Source: Cypionkella aquatica
GTDB lineage: Bacteria > Pseudomonadota > Alphaproteobacteria > Rhodobacterales > Rhodobacteraceae
Length of the DNA stretch: 64,000 nucleotides
Assembly (NCBI RefSeq): GCF_030161095.1
Contig: NZ_BSPP01000005.1
Coordinates: 124,001 to 188,000 of the forward strand
Reading direction: 5' to 3'
Shown here: positions 53,698-62,247 of the stretch, piece by piece
Numbering within the stretch: position 1 is the stretch's first letter
Layout: each line of letters begins with the position of its first letter
Program-made: the position numbers and the translations under genes
Notes under the pieces: generated by a model
Told to the model about the DNA's origin: nothing
What the model saw: only the letters and a program-made list of their open reading frames with translations
Database searches by the model: none

Positions 53698-55062
53698 ATG
53701 CCCGGTAATTTAACCCTAGCTGAACTGAAAGCCGCTGTAAAAGCTGGCGAAATTGACACCGTTCTGGTGGCTGGCATCGACATGCAGGGCCGCCTGATGG
53801 GCAAGCGTTTTCACGCGCAATTCTTCGTCGATGGCGGATATGAAGAGACCCATTGCTGCAACTACCTTCTCGCCGTCGATATGGAGATGAATACGGTTCA
53901 GGGCTATAAATCCTCAAACTGGCAGACTGGCTACGGCGACTATATTCTGAAAACCGACATGAGCACCCTGCGCCGCGTGCCGTGGCTGGAAGGCACCGCG
54001 ATGGTGCTGGGCGACACGCTGGATCACCACCACAACCCGGTGCCACACGCGCCGCGCAACATCCTGAAGCGTCAGGTCGAGCGCGCCCGCGCCATGGGTT
54101 TCGATGCAATGATGGCGACCGAGCTGGAATTCTATCTGTTTGAAAACAGCTACGAATCTCTGCGCGACAGCAATTTCACAGGGCTTAAACCGGTCAGCGC
54201 CTATAATGAGGATTACCACATCTTCCAGACCACCAAGGAAGAAGACGTGATGCGCGCCGTGCGCAACGGGCTGTATGGCGCAGGCATCACAATTGAGAAC
54301 TCCAAGGGTGAGGCGGATGCCGGGCAAGAGGAGGTCAACTACAAATACTCCGACGCCTTGGATACCGCCGACAACCACACCATCGTCAAACACGGCATCA
54401 AGGAAATCGCCTGGTCCAAGGGCAAATCGGTGACCTTTATGGCGAAGTATGATCACCGCAAGGCCGGATCGTCGTCGCATTGCCACCAGTCTTTGTGGAC
54501 GCTGGACGGCAAGCCTGCGTTCTTTGATGACAAAGACAAGCACGGCATGAGCCAGCTTATGAAACACTACATCGCGGGCCAGTTGGCCTATGCGCGGGAA
54601 ATGACGGTGTTTCTCGCACCCTACGTCAACAGCTACAAACGCTTCACCGTGGGCATGTTCGCGCCGACCAAAGCCGTCTGGTCTGCCGACAACCGCACCG
54701 CTGGCTTCCGCGTTTGCGGCGAGCATACCAAGGCGATCCGCGTCGAATGTCGTATCCCCGGCAGCGATGTGAATCCCTACCTCACCTGCGCGGCACTGCT
54801 CGCTGCTGGTCTTGACGGCATCGAGCAAAAGCTGGAGTTGGAACCCGAAATGCAGGGCGATATGTATGCCGCAGGCGATGTCCGTGAAATCCCGCACAAC
54901 CTGCGCGAAGCGGCTGATCTGCTGAACGCCTCCGCCATGTATCGCAAAGCCTTTGGCGATGATGTGGTGGATCACTACCACCACGCCGCGCAATGGGAGA
55001 TTTCGGAAACCGACCGCGTGGTGACCGATTTTGAAATCCAGCGCCTGCTAGAGCGCGCGTAA
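53698..55062 (+). CDS. glutamine synthetase-like amine--glutamate ligase
   Basis: The 454-residue protein has GS folds: DMQGRLMGKRF at the start, the metal glutamates in ATELEFYLFE, GEADAGQEEVNYKY, the SSSHCHQSLW block in place of the canonical GxHxHxS, and RVECRIPGSDVNPYL. Divergence from GlnA and the neighbours (aldehyde and alcohol dehydrogenases) point to the group that attaches glutamate to amines, as PuuA, IpuC or GlnA4 do, rather than to ammonia assimilation. The ATG 53698 has GGAG upstream; a GTG at 53683 is possible. Substrate unproven. Confidence 0.82.
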   Translation: MPGNLTLAELKAAVKAGEIDTVLVAGIDMQGRLMGKRFHAQFFVDGGYEETHCCNYLLAVDMEMNTVQGYKSSNWQTGYGDYILKTDMSTLRRVPWLEGTAMVLGDTLDHHHNPVPHAPRNILKRQVERARAMGFDAMMATELEFYLFENSYESLRDSNFTGLKPVSAYNEDYHIFQTTKEEDVMRAVRNGLYGAGITIENSKGEADAGQEEVNYKYSDALDTADNHTIVKHGIKEIAWSKGKSVTFMAKYDHRKAGSSSHCHQSLWTLDGKPAFFDDKDKHGMSQLMKHYIAGQLAYAREMTVFLAPYVNSYKRFTVGMFAPTKAVWSADNRTAGFRVCGEHTKAIRVECRIPGSDVNPYLTCAALLAAGLDGIEQKLELEPEMQGDMYAAGDVREIPHNLREAADLLNASAMYRKAFGDDVVDHYHHAAQWEISETDRVVTDFEIQRLLERA

Positions 55063-55124
55063 GTAGGGTGCGTGATTTCACGCACCTGCCTTCAGATAAA
55101 GACGCGTGAAATCACGCACCCTAC
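55063..55124. repeat. 21-bp perfect inverted repeat
   Basis: The 21-base arm beginning GTAGGGTGCGTGATTTCAC at 55063-55083 is repeated exactly inverted at 55104-55124 with a 20-base loop. Each arm is itself nearly palindromic. It fills the gap between the GS-like gene and the aldehyde dehydrogenase gene and matches the element at 1991-2014. It could slow transcription or protect the upstream mRNA. Confidence 0.85.
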
Positions 55125-55138
55125 CAAGGACCAACACG

Positions 55139-56518
55139 ATGAAACCGATTCAACTAATCTCGCCAGTGGACGGCTCGGTCTATGCCGAACGCACGCCGCT
55201 GACACTTGACGCGGCCAAAGCCGCCGCCGCCCGCGCCAAAGCCGCACAAAAAGGCTGGGCCGCGCGCCCCTTGGCCGAACGCATTGCGCTTGTGAAGGCG
55301 GGCGTTGCCAACCTGAACGCCAATGCTGAAACCATCGTGCAGGAACTGGCTTGGCAAATGGGCCGCCCCACCCGTTTTGGTGGCGAATTTGGCGGTGTGA
55401 ACGCCCGGACCGACTATATGTCGGAAATCGCAGCCACCACGCTCGCCCCGCAAACCGTTGAAGACAGTGACAAGTTCCGCCGCTACCTTGCGCGGGAAGC
55501 CTTGGGCGTGGTGTTCATTGTTGCCCCTTGGAACTATCCTTACCTCACCACGATCAACACCCTCGTCCCCGCCCTGATCGCCGGAAACACGGTTGTGCTG
55601 AAACACGCCAGCCAGACCATGCTGGTGGGCGAACGTCTGGCCGAAGCGTTCCACGCAGCTGGCATCCCAACGGACGTGTTCCAGAATGTTGTGCTCGACC
55701 ATGCCACCACCGAACATCTGATCGCCAACCGCGCGTTCAATTTCGTGAACTTCACAGGCTCGGTCGGCGGTGGTCAGGCGATTGAGCGCGCAGCGGCTGG
55801 CACTTTCACCCCGTTGGGGCTGGAACTCGGCGGCAAAGACCCCGGCTATGTCCGCGCCGACGCCAACTTGGATGCCGCCGTCGATACGCTGATGGATGGT
55901 GCGATGTTCAACGCGGGCCAGTGCTGCTGCGGGATTGAGCGGATTTATGTGCATGAAAGCCTGTATGACGCCTTTGTCGAAAAGGCCGTAGCTTGGGTGA
56001 AAACCCTCAAACTCGGCAATCCGTTTGAGGCCGACAGCACCCTTGGCCCGATGGCGAACAAGCGTTTCGCCGCCGTCGTGCGCGGCCAGATTGCCGAGGC
56101 TGTGGCGGCAGGGGCAAAGGCCCTGATCGACCCCGCCCTGTTCCCCGCCGATGACGGTGGCGCCTACCTCGCCCCGCAAGTGCTGGTGAACGTGGATCAT
56201 TCGATGCGGGTGATGATGGAAGAATCCTTCGGCCCGGTCGTCGGCATCATGAAGGTGAAAGACGACGCCGAAGCCCTGCGCCTGATGAACGACAGCCCCT
56301 ACGGCCTGACCGCCAGCATCTGGACCGAGGATTACGACACCGCCGCCGAATTAGGCGCGCAGATCGAAACCGGCACAATCTTCATGAACCGCGCCGATTA
56401 CCTTGACCCGGCTTTGTGCTGGACCGGCTGCAAAGACACCGGACGCGGCGGCAGCCTGTCTTACCTCGGGTTCCTCTCGGTCACCCGCCCGAAATCCTAC
56501 CATCTGAAGAAAGTCTGA
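55139..56518 (+). CDS. aldehyde dehydrogenase family protein
   Basis: The 459-residue NAD(P)-dependent enzyme has VAPWNYPYLTTINTL, the NFTGSVGGGQ loop, the general-base glutamate in LELGGKDPGYV and the nucleophile in FNAGQCCCGIERI (Cys262-264, three in a row, the catalytic one being among them). The C-terminal EESFGPVVGI and NDSPYGLTASIWT are standard. AAGGA lies 7 nt before the ATG. Together with the iron alcohol dehydrogenase it forms an alcohol-to-acid pair. Confidence 0.92.
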   Translation: MKPIQLISPVDGSVYAERTPLTLDAAKAAAARAKAAQKGWAARPLAERIALVKAGVANLNANAETIVQELAWQMGRPTRFGGEFGGVNARTDYMSEIAATTLAPQTVEDSDKFRRYLAREALGVVFIVAPWNYPYLTTINTLVPALIAGNTVVLKHASQTMLVGERLAEAFHAAGIPTDVFQNVVLDHATTEHLIANRAFNFVNFTGSVGGGQAIERAAAGTFTPLGLELGGKDPGYVRADANLDAAVDTLMDGAMFNAGQCCCGIERIYVHESLYDAFVEKAVAWVKTLKLGNPFEADSTLGPMANKRFAAVVRGQIAEAVAAGAKALIDPALFPADDGGAYLAPQVLVNVDHSMRVMMEESFGPVVGIMKVKDDAEALRLMNDSPYGLTASIWTEDYDTAAELGAQIETGTIFMNRADYLDPALCWTGCKDTGRGGSLSYLGFLSVTRPKSYHLKKV

Positions 56519-56521
56519 ACC

Positions 56522-57682
56522 ATGACGCACTCAGTCCCCAACCGGAACTGGTCCTACCCCACCGCGATCAAATTCGGCGTGGGCCGCATCAGCGAACTGG
56601 CCGAGCATTGCGCGGCCGCCGGGGTGAAAAAGCCGCTGTTCGTCACCGACAAAGCGCTCGCCTCCCTGCCGATCACCGCCGAAGCCGTGGCGATCCTGAA
56701 AGCCCACGGCCTTGGCACGGCGGTATTCTCGGAAGTCGATCCGAACCCGAATGAGAAGAACATGGCCGACGGCATCGCGGTCTATCTGGCGGGCGGCCAT
56801 GACGGCGTGATCTGCTTTGGCGGCGGCTCGGCCCTCGACCTTGGCAAGATGATCGCCCTGATGGCGCATCAGCGCAAAGACCTGAGCGTCTGGGATCTGG
56901 AGGATATCGACGACTGGTTCACCCGCGCTGATGCGTCGAAAATCGCGCCGATCATCGCAGTGCCGACCACCGCTGGCACCGGGTCTGAAGTCGGTCGCGC
57001 GGGCGTGTTGACCAACTCGGTCACCCATAAGAAAAAGATCATCTTCCACCCGAAACTGCTGCCCGTGGTGACGATCTGCGACCCGGCGCTGACCGTGGGG
57101 ATGCCGAAATTCATCACCGCAGGCACTGGCATGGACGCGCTGGCGCATTGCCTTGAGGCGTATTCAAGCCCCTTCTATCACCCGATGAGCCAAGGCATCG
57201 CGCTGGAGGGCATGCGGCTGGTGTTCGAGAACCTGCCCAAAGTCTACGCCAACCCCAACGATCTGGATGCCCGCGCGCATATGATGTCGGCGGCGGCGAT
57301 GGGGGCTACTGCGTTCCAGAAGGGTCTGGGGGCGATCCACAGCCTTTCCCACCCAATCGGCGCGGTTTACGGCACCCATCACGGCACCACCAACGCCGTG
57401 GTCATGCCGATGGTGCTGGATATGAACCGCGCGGCGATTGAGGATCGCATCAACGCCGCCGCAGCCTATCTGGGCATCACGGGCGGCTTTGATGGCTTCC
57501 GTGCCGCTGTGATGGATCTGCGCAAGACCCTCAACATCCCGGAAAACCTGACCGCTTTGGGCGTCACCAACCCCGATCTCGACACGCTGACCGAGATGGC
57601 ATTGGAAGACCCGTCATGTGGCGGCAACCCGGTCGCGATGACACGCGAGAATACCCGTGCGTTGTTCGAGGCTTGCCTGTAA
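56522..57682 (+). CDS. iron-containing alcohol dehydrogenase
   Basis: The 386-residue group-III dehydrogenase has ICFGGGSALDLGKMIAL for NAD binding, VPTTAGTGSEVGRAGV, and the metal-binding DALAHCLEAYSS plus HSLSHPIGAVYGTHHGTTN histidines. It starts 3 bp after the aldehyde dehydrogenase stop, so the two are co-translated. A terminator at 57706 ends this transcript. The natural alcohol is unknown; see the cluster finding. Confidence 0.93.
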   Translation: MTHSVPNRNWSYPTAIKFGVGRISELAEHCAAAGVKKPLFVTDKALASLPITAEAVAILKAHGLGTAVFSEVDPNPNEKNMADGIAVYLAGGHDGVICFGGGSALDLGKMIALMAHQRKDLSVWDLEDIDDWFTRADASKIAPIIAVPTTAGTGSEVGRAGVLTNSVTHKKKIIFHPKLLPVVTICDPALTVGMPKFITAGTGMDALAHCLEAYSSPFYHPMSQGIALEGMRLVFENLPKVYANPNDLDARAHMMSAAAMGATAFQKGLGAIHSLSHPIGAVYGTHHGTTNAVVMPMVLDMNRAAIEDRINAAAAYLGITGGFDGFRAAVMDLRKTLNIPENLTALGVTNPDLDTLTEMALEDPSCGGNPVAMTRENTRALFEACL

Positions 57683-57705
57683 TCCAAGGCAGACCTAGCC
57701 TTCCC

Positions 57706-57736
57706 AAACGGGCATCGGTGACGGTGCCCGTTTCTA
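57706..57736 (+). terminator. terminator after the GS-ALDH-ADH genes
   Basis: AAACGGGCA pairs with TGCCCGTTT around a ten-base loop 23 bp after the alcohol dehydrogenase stop, with a short T tract. Confidence 0.75.
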
Positions 57737-57767
57737 TACGCCCAGTTTGATTTGGACCCGGCCCAGC

Positions 57768-59009
57768 ATGACCGAACACGTCACTACAGATATTGCAATC
57801 CTTGGCGCGGGCGTGGTGGGCCTTGCGATTGCCGAGGCGCTGACCGCTGAAGGGCGCGAAGTGGTGCTGGTCGATCCCGGTCGGCCCGGCATGGGCGCAA
57901 GCTATGGCAATGCCGGCACCATCGCTGATTACGCGGTGATGCCGGTGGGCAGCCCGGATGTGCTGCGCAATCTTCCGTCGCTGCTGCTGAACAAGAACTC
58001 TCCGCTGGCGATCAGGCGGGCAGCTTTGCCTTCGCTTGCGCCGTGGCTTATGCGGTTTGCGCGGCAATCTTTGCCGGGGCCGACCGCGCGCAATGCGGCG
58101 GCGATTGCGGCGCTGGTTGGCGATGCTTGCCCCAGCTGGTTGGCGTTGGCCGACCGGATTGGCGGGGCTGCGATCTTGCAGCACAAAGGGTGCCTGTATC
58201 TTTACGAGACCGCCGCTGGCTTCAAAGCCGCCGAGGACGATATGGCGTTCCGGCGCACGCAGGGGATTACGGTGGAGTTGATCTCTCCCGATACCTTGGC
58301 GGCGATGGAACCCGGTTTGCCTGCGGTAGAAGGCGGCGCTGCGTTCTTTCCCAAGGCGGTGTTTCTGTCCGACCCCGGCCTGATGGTGCAGACCTTGGCC
58401 ACGCATGTGTTCAAGCAGGCAGGGTTTGTGCAGGCCGAGGCGCGCAGGATCACCCGGCAATTCGATGGCATCGTGGTCGAGGGTCCGAACCTCCGGCTGC
58501 GCGCCCGCAGGGTGATCATCGCGGCGGGGGCACATTCAAAGGCGCTGGCACTGCAGGCGGGGGACCGCGTGCCGTTGGATACCGAGCGGGGCTATCATGT
58601 CGAATGGGATATGGCCGCACCCCGGCTGAACCGGCCTGCTTGCCCGACCTCGCGCGGGTTTTATCTGTGCCCGATGACTGGCCGTCTGCGGGTCGCGGGC
58701 ACGGTGGAGTTGGGGGGGCTGACGGCACCGCCCTCGCCGCACCGGATCAAGAAACTGGTCGAGGGGGCGCGGGCGATCTTTCCTGATCTGGGGGAACCTG
58801 ATCGGGAGTGGATGGGCTTCCGGCCTTCGATGCCGGATTCGGTGCCTGTGATCGGGCCAAGCCGGGCTGGGCCTGAGATTATCCATGCTTATGGGCACGG
58901 GCATATTGGGCTGACTTTGGCCCCGATCACGGCAAGATTGGTGGCGGCGCTGGTCGCGGGCAGGCCGCCGGAATTGGATCTGACACCCTATCTGCCGGGG
59001 CGGTTTTAG
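57768..59009 (+). CDS. FAD-dependent oxidoreductase (DadA-like)
   Basis: The 413-residue protein has the FAD motif DIAILGAGVVGLAIAEAL at the N-terminus, SYGNAGTIADYAVMPVG, the RGYHVEWDM region and a C-terminal GFRPSMPDSVPVIGPS plus HAYGHGHIGLTLAP, as in D-amino acid dehydrogenase DadA and related amino acid oxidases. It sits after the GS-like cluster but behind a terminator, so it has its own promoter. It may oxidise the amino acid released by the pathway. Confidence 0.87.
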   Translation: MTEHVTTDIAILGAGVVGLAIAEALTAEGREVVLVDPGRPGMGASYGNAGTIADYAVMPVGSPDVLRNLPSLLLNKNSPLAIRRAALPSLAPWLMRFARQSLPGPTARNAAAIAALVGDACPSWLALADRIGGAAILQHKGCLYLYETAAGFKAAEDDMAFRRTQGITVELISPDTLAAMEPGLPAVEGGAAFFPKAVFLSDPGLMVQTLATHVFKQAGFVQAEARRITRQFDGIVVEGPNLRLRARRVIIAAGAHSKALALQAGDRVPLDTERGYHVEWDMAAPRLNRPACPTSRGFYLCPMTGRLRVAGTVELGGLTAPPSPHRIKKLVEGARAIFPDLGEPDREWMGFRPSMPDSVPVIGPSRAGPEIIHAYGHGHIGLTLAPITARLVAALVAGRPPELDLTPYLPGRF

Positions 59010-59012
59010 GAT

Positions 59013-59029
59013 GGTCCCAACTCGGGACC
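59013..59029 (+). terminator. hairpin identical to the cobF terminator
   Basis: GGTCCCAACTCGGGACC lies 4 bp after the oxidoreductase stop, followed by AAATTTAATCTTT. The same 17 bases end the cobF operon at 8378-8394, also directly behind a stop codon. Confidence 0.7.
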
Positions 59030-59117
59030 AAATTTAATCTTTATATATCAAATATTTGACTTTGCCACATTAAGGGAATCTTAACACTTAACGCCGACCC
59101 AAGCATTTTGGCGCAGC

Positions 59118-59148
59118 AAAAAGCCGCCCCGGATCGGGGGCGGCTTTT
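59118..59148. terminator. bidirectional terminator before terC
   Basis: AAAAGCCGCCCC and GGGGGCGGCTTTT form a stem flanked by A and T tracts, between the convergent oxidoreductase and TerC genes. Confidence 0.85.
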
Positions 59149-59165
59149 GCAGTCAAGACGGGTGA

Positions 59166-59825
59166 TTAGCCCAGATAGGTCATCACGAAAGGCTGCACTT
59201 CGTGCCAGCCTTCCCACATCATTTTCAGCGCGACATACACAATGATCGCAAGGCCAAGGTAGGCGATCCAGCGGTGCTTGTTCAGCAGGCGCGCGATGAA
59301 GGTAGCGGCAAGGCCCATCATGGCGATCGACAGAACCAGACCAATCACCAACACCGTCGGGTGATCTTTCGCAGCACCGGCCACGGCCAGCACGTTATCA
59401 AGGCTCATCGAGATGTCAGCAATGACGATCTGCCAAGCGGCCTGCGCGAAGGTTTTGCGCGGCGCCCCGGCTGCAACGCTGCCATCGGCGTTCAGATCGC
59501 TGTCAGTCAGCGCTTCTTCGGCCATGTTGTCATGCGATTGGTCATGGCGCAGCTCTTTCCACATCTTCCAGCAGACCCACAGCAGCAGGATCCCGCCCGC
59601 CAGCAACAGGCCCACGATGGCCAAAAGATGCGTGGTGATCAGCGCAAAACCAATCCGCATCACGGTGGCGGCAATGATACCGACCAGAATGGCCTTGTTG
59701 CGCTGCTCTTTCGGCAGGCCAGCTGCGGCAAGACCAATGACGATGGCATTGTCGCCCGCCAAAACAAGGTCAATACCCATGACCTGAAGCAGGGCGATAA
59801 AGCCCGGATAAGTGAAAATTTCCAT
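59166..59825 (-). CDS. TerC family integral membrane protein
   Basis: The 219-residue protein has about seven helices and the two acidic family motifs, DLVLAGDNAIVIGL (residues ~19-32) and DISMSLDNVLAVAGAA, in the halves, joined by a charged loop (RHDQSHDNMAEEAL). TerC/YjbE proteins are implicated in metal ion, notably manganese or calcium, export and in tellurite resistance. No yybP-ykoY-type riboswitch was recognised upstream; instead three 16-bp tandem repeats lie at 59903-59950. Confidence 0.9.
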   Translation of the reverse strand: MEIFTYPGFIALLQVMGIDLVLAGDNAIVIGLAAAGLPKEQRNKAILVGIIAATVMRIGFALITTHLLAIVGLLLAGGILLLWVCWKMWKELRHDQSHDNMAEEALTDSDLNADGSVAAGAPRKTFAQAAWQIVIADISMSLDNVLAVAGAAKDHPTVLVIGLVLSIAMMGLAATFIARLLNKHRWIAYLGLAIIVYVALKMMWEGWHEVQPFVMTYLG

Positions 59826-59902
59826 GACCGTCCCGGTTCAAGTGTTGTTGTTGCGCGCTAAGTAATGGCTCGCAGCGACGCTTTCAATGCGTGACAGGCT
59901 TT

Positions 59903-59950
59903 TTTTGATCTGGTCAGCTTTTGATCTGGCCAGCTTTTGATCTGGTCAGC
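59903..59950. repeat. three tandem 16-bp repeats
   Basis: TTTTGATCTGGTCAGC is present three times head to tail (59903, 59919 and 59935), the middle copy with one change. The array lies 7 bp beyond the arsC stop and 78 bp upstream of terC. Confidence 0.88.
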
Positions 59951-59957
59951 CTTTAAC

Positions 59958-60380
59958 TCAGCCTACGCGTTCGCCTTGCGCGTTCAGGATCATTTCGCCA
60001 TCTTCTTTGAAAAGCGGCCCGGGCGGCAGCCGATAAAGCAAATCCAGCACCAGTTCAGAGGGGCGACACATCCGGGTGCCTTTGGGCGAGCAGACCAAGG
60101 GGCGGTTGACCAGAATTGGGTGTTGCAGCATCGCGTCAAGGATCATCTCGTCCGTGGTGTCCTCGGCCAACAGGCCAAGGTCAGCCGCCGGGGATTTGCT
60201 GACGCGCAATGCCTGCTTTGGCGAAATATCCGCCGCCGCAAACAGGGCCAAAAGCTGCGGGCGGGTCCATCCGGTTTGCAGATATTCGATCACGACGGGT
60301 TCGGTGCCGGATTGGCGGATGATGTCGAGCACATTGCGCGAGGTGCCGCAGTCGGGGTTGTGGTGGATGACAATGCTCAT
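59958..60380 (-). CDS. arsC: arsenate reductase, glutaredoxin-dependent type
   Basis: The 140-residue cytosolic enzyme reduces arsenate to arsenite. It has HNPDCGTSRNVLDII with the catalytic cysteine at residue 11, the YLQTGWTRPQL helix, and HPILVNRPLVCSPKGTRMCRPSE with the arginine-rich substrate site, as in E. coli ArsC. The ATG at 60380 overlaps the aquaglyceroporin stop (ATGA), so arsenite formation and exit are coupled. No ArsR repressor is visible next to it. Confidence 0.92.
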   Translation of the reverse strand: MSIVIHHNPDCGTSRNVLDIIRQSGTEPVVIEYLQTGWTRPQLLALFAAADISPKQALRVSKSPAADLGLLAEDTTDEMILDAMLQHPILVNRPLVCSPKGTRMCRPSELVLDLLYRLPPGPLFKEDGEMILNAQGERVG

Positions 60381-61063
60381 GCGGCGTCCTTGGGTGCAAA
60401 CAGCCAACCGGCCAGCAGCATGGCAAGCCCCGCCCCCACCAGTTCGGCCAAGATGAAAGCGGGCACATCTGACGGGCGGATGCCCGCGAATGTATCGGTG
60501 AAAGCGCGGGCAATGGCGACCGCCGGGTTGGCAAAAGAGGTCGAGGCCGTGAACCAATATGCAGCGGTGATGTAAAGCGCAACAAAGGCCGGAACCGCCT
60601 GCGGGCGCATCCGCAACCCGCCCAGAATTGTTACAATCAGCCCGAAGCTGGCCACCAGTTCCGAAAAGCTTTGGCTGCTGCCCTGCCGGGCTTTGCTGGA
60701 GATTTCAAACAGCGGCAGATCAAACATCGCATGCGCTGCCAAAGTGCCGACAAGCCCACCCGACACTTGCGCCGCAGTATAGACCAAAGCCAAGCCGGGG
60801 CTAAGTTGGCGCAGCAGGGTGAACACCAAGCTGACCGCCGGATTGAAATGCGCGCCAGAAATTGGCCCCAGCAGCGAAATCAGCACGAACAGCATCGCCG
60901 CCGTCGCCATGGTATTTCCCAACAGCGACACTGCATCATCGGAAGAAAGCGCGTCGGCCATGATGCCAGAGCCTATGACGGTGCAGACGAGTGCTGCGGT
61001 GCCAAGAAACTCTGCCGCAAGCTTGCGGCTCAGGTCAGGTGTTGCAAGCAAGGTCGCTCTCAA
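60377..61063 (-). CDS. MIP-family aquaglyceroporin (AqpS-like)
   Basis: The 228-residue channel has six helices and both NPA boxes, HFNPAVSL and FANPAVAIARAF, with LAAEFLGTAALV at its start. Coupled by ATGA to arsC, it corresponds to the AqpS channels of alphaproteobacterial ars operons that let arsenite flow out. The start is taken at TTG 61063, where GGAG sits 5 nt upstream; a TTG at 61114 opens the same frame but lacks a ribosome site. Confidence 0.85.
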   Translation of the reverse strand: MRATLLATPDLSRKLAAEFLGTAALVCTVIGSGIMADALSSDDAVSLLGNTMATAAMLFVLISLLGPISGAHFNPAVSLVFTLLRQLSPGLALVYTAAQVSGGLVGTLAAHAMFDLPLFEISSKARQGSSQSFSELVASFGLIVTILGGLRMRPQAVPAFVALYITAAYWFTASTSFANPAVAIARAFTDTFAGIRPSDVPAFILAELVGAGLAMLLAGWLFAPKDAA

Positions 61064-61163
61064 GGTTGCTCCGTGGCTTGTCGGCGCAGATGCCGGACAA
61101 TCTGCCTGTCGCAATCTCTGAAATTTGTAACAGGATTATGACGCCCCGGCCCCGCGATTCGCC

Positions 61164-62150
61164 TTACAGCATCCCCGGCACGACCTGATCCGGCGGACGG
61201 TGGCCGTCGGCAAAGGTCTTGATGTTGATGATCACCTTCTCGCCCATCTCGACCCGGCCTTCGACCGTGGCCGAACCCATATGCGGCAGCAGCACCACAT
61301 TGGGCAGGTCGCGCAGGGTCGGGTTGATCTCGGTGCCGTGTTCGTAGACATCAAGGCCCGCGCCGCCGATCTCGCCCGCCTTAAGCCCGCGTGCCAGCGC
61401 GTTTTCGTCGATCACTTCCCCGCGTGAGGTGTTGATGATCACCGCTGTCGGTTTCAGCAGCTTCAGCCGCCGCGCGTTCAACAGGTGAAAGGTTGATGGC
61501 GTGTGTGGACAGTTGACGCTGATGATGTCCATGCGGGCGATCATCTGATCAAGGCTTTCCCAATAGGTGGCCTCTAGCTCTGCCTCGATTTCGGGGCGCA
61601 GGCGTTTGCGGTTGTGGTAATGCACCTGCATGCCAAAAGCGCGGGCACGGCGGGCCACAGCCTGCCCAATCCGCCCCATGCCAAGGATGCCCAGACGCCG
61701 CCCCCCGATGCGACCGCCCAGATTGGCCATAGGCGACCAACCTTGCCAGCCGCCCGCCTGCATCACCGAAAGGCCCTCGGGGATGCGGCGTGTGACCGAA
61801 AGCATCAGCGCCAGCGTCATATCTGCGGTATCGTCCGTCACCGTGCCGGGGGTGTTTGACACCAGTATTCCACGGCTGCGGGCGGTTGCGACATCAATGT
61901 GGTCCACACCCGAGCCATAATTGGCGATCAGTTTCAGCCTGTCGCCCGCTTGCGCGATCAGGCTTGCATCAATCTGATCGGTGATCGTCGGCACAAGGAC
62001 ATCGCAGCGCCGCATCGCGCTTGCCAGATCATCCCGGCTCATGGCGGTGTCGGGGTCGCGCAGCTCGACATCGAACAATTCCTTCATCCGCGTTTCAACG
62101 GCTTCGGGCAAACGTCGTGTCACGACAACGTTTAAGCGTGTTGCGGGCAT
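61164..62150 (-). CDS. D-2-hydroxyacid dehydrogenase (glyoxylate reductase-like)
   Basis: The 328-residue enzyme has ANYGSGVDHIDVATA, the NAD motif RLGILGMGRIGQAVARRARAF (GxGxxG), VNCPHTPSTFHLLNA, NTSRGEVIDENAL with the catalytic arginine region, and the glutamate/histidine pair in GLDVYEHGTEINPTL and LLPHMGSATVEGR. It fits glyoxylate/hydroxypyruvate-type dehydrogenases. GGAGG is 5 nt from the ATG at 62150. It is divergent from the SH3 protein gene. Confidence 0.88.
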   Translation of the reverse strand: MPATRLNVVVTRRLPEAVETRMKELFDVELRDPDTAMSRDDLASAMRRCDVLVPTITDQIDASLIAQAGDRLKLIANYGSGVDHIDVATARSRGILVSNTPGTVTDDTADMTLALMLSVTRRIPEGLSVMQAGGWQGWSPMANLGGRIGGRRLGILGMGRIGQAVARRARAFGMQVHYHNRKRLRPEIEAELEATYWESLDQMIARMDIISVNCPHTPSTFHLLNARRLKLLKPTAVIINTSRGEVIDENALARGLKAGEIGGAGLDVYEHGTEINPTLRDLPNVVLLPHMGSATVEGRVEMGEKVIINIKTFADGHRPPDQVVPGML

Positions 62151-62247
62151 GGAGGCCTCCCTGCACTTCCAAATCAGCGTATACAGTGGCAAAGTGGCGG
62201 GAAGCGGGGCGAGGCACAAGCCCCCGTCTGTAATGGGGCGCGGCGGG

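Noticed and set aside
53698-55062. Calling the gene glnA (ammonia-assimilating glutamine synthetase)
   Set aside because: The HxHxS region, neighbours and lack of glnB nearby do not fit; amine ligase is likelier, though unproven.
59826-59902. yybP-ykoY (manganese) riboswitch upstream of terC
   Set aside because: TerC/YjbE genes often have one, but the conserved paired-helix consensus was not found in the leader.
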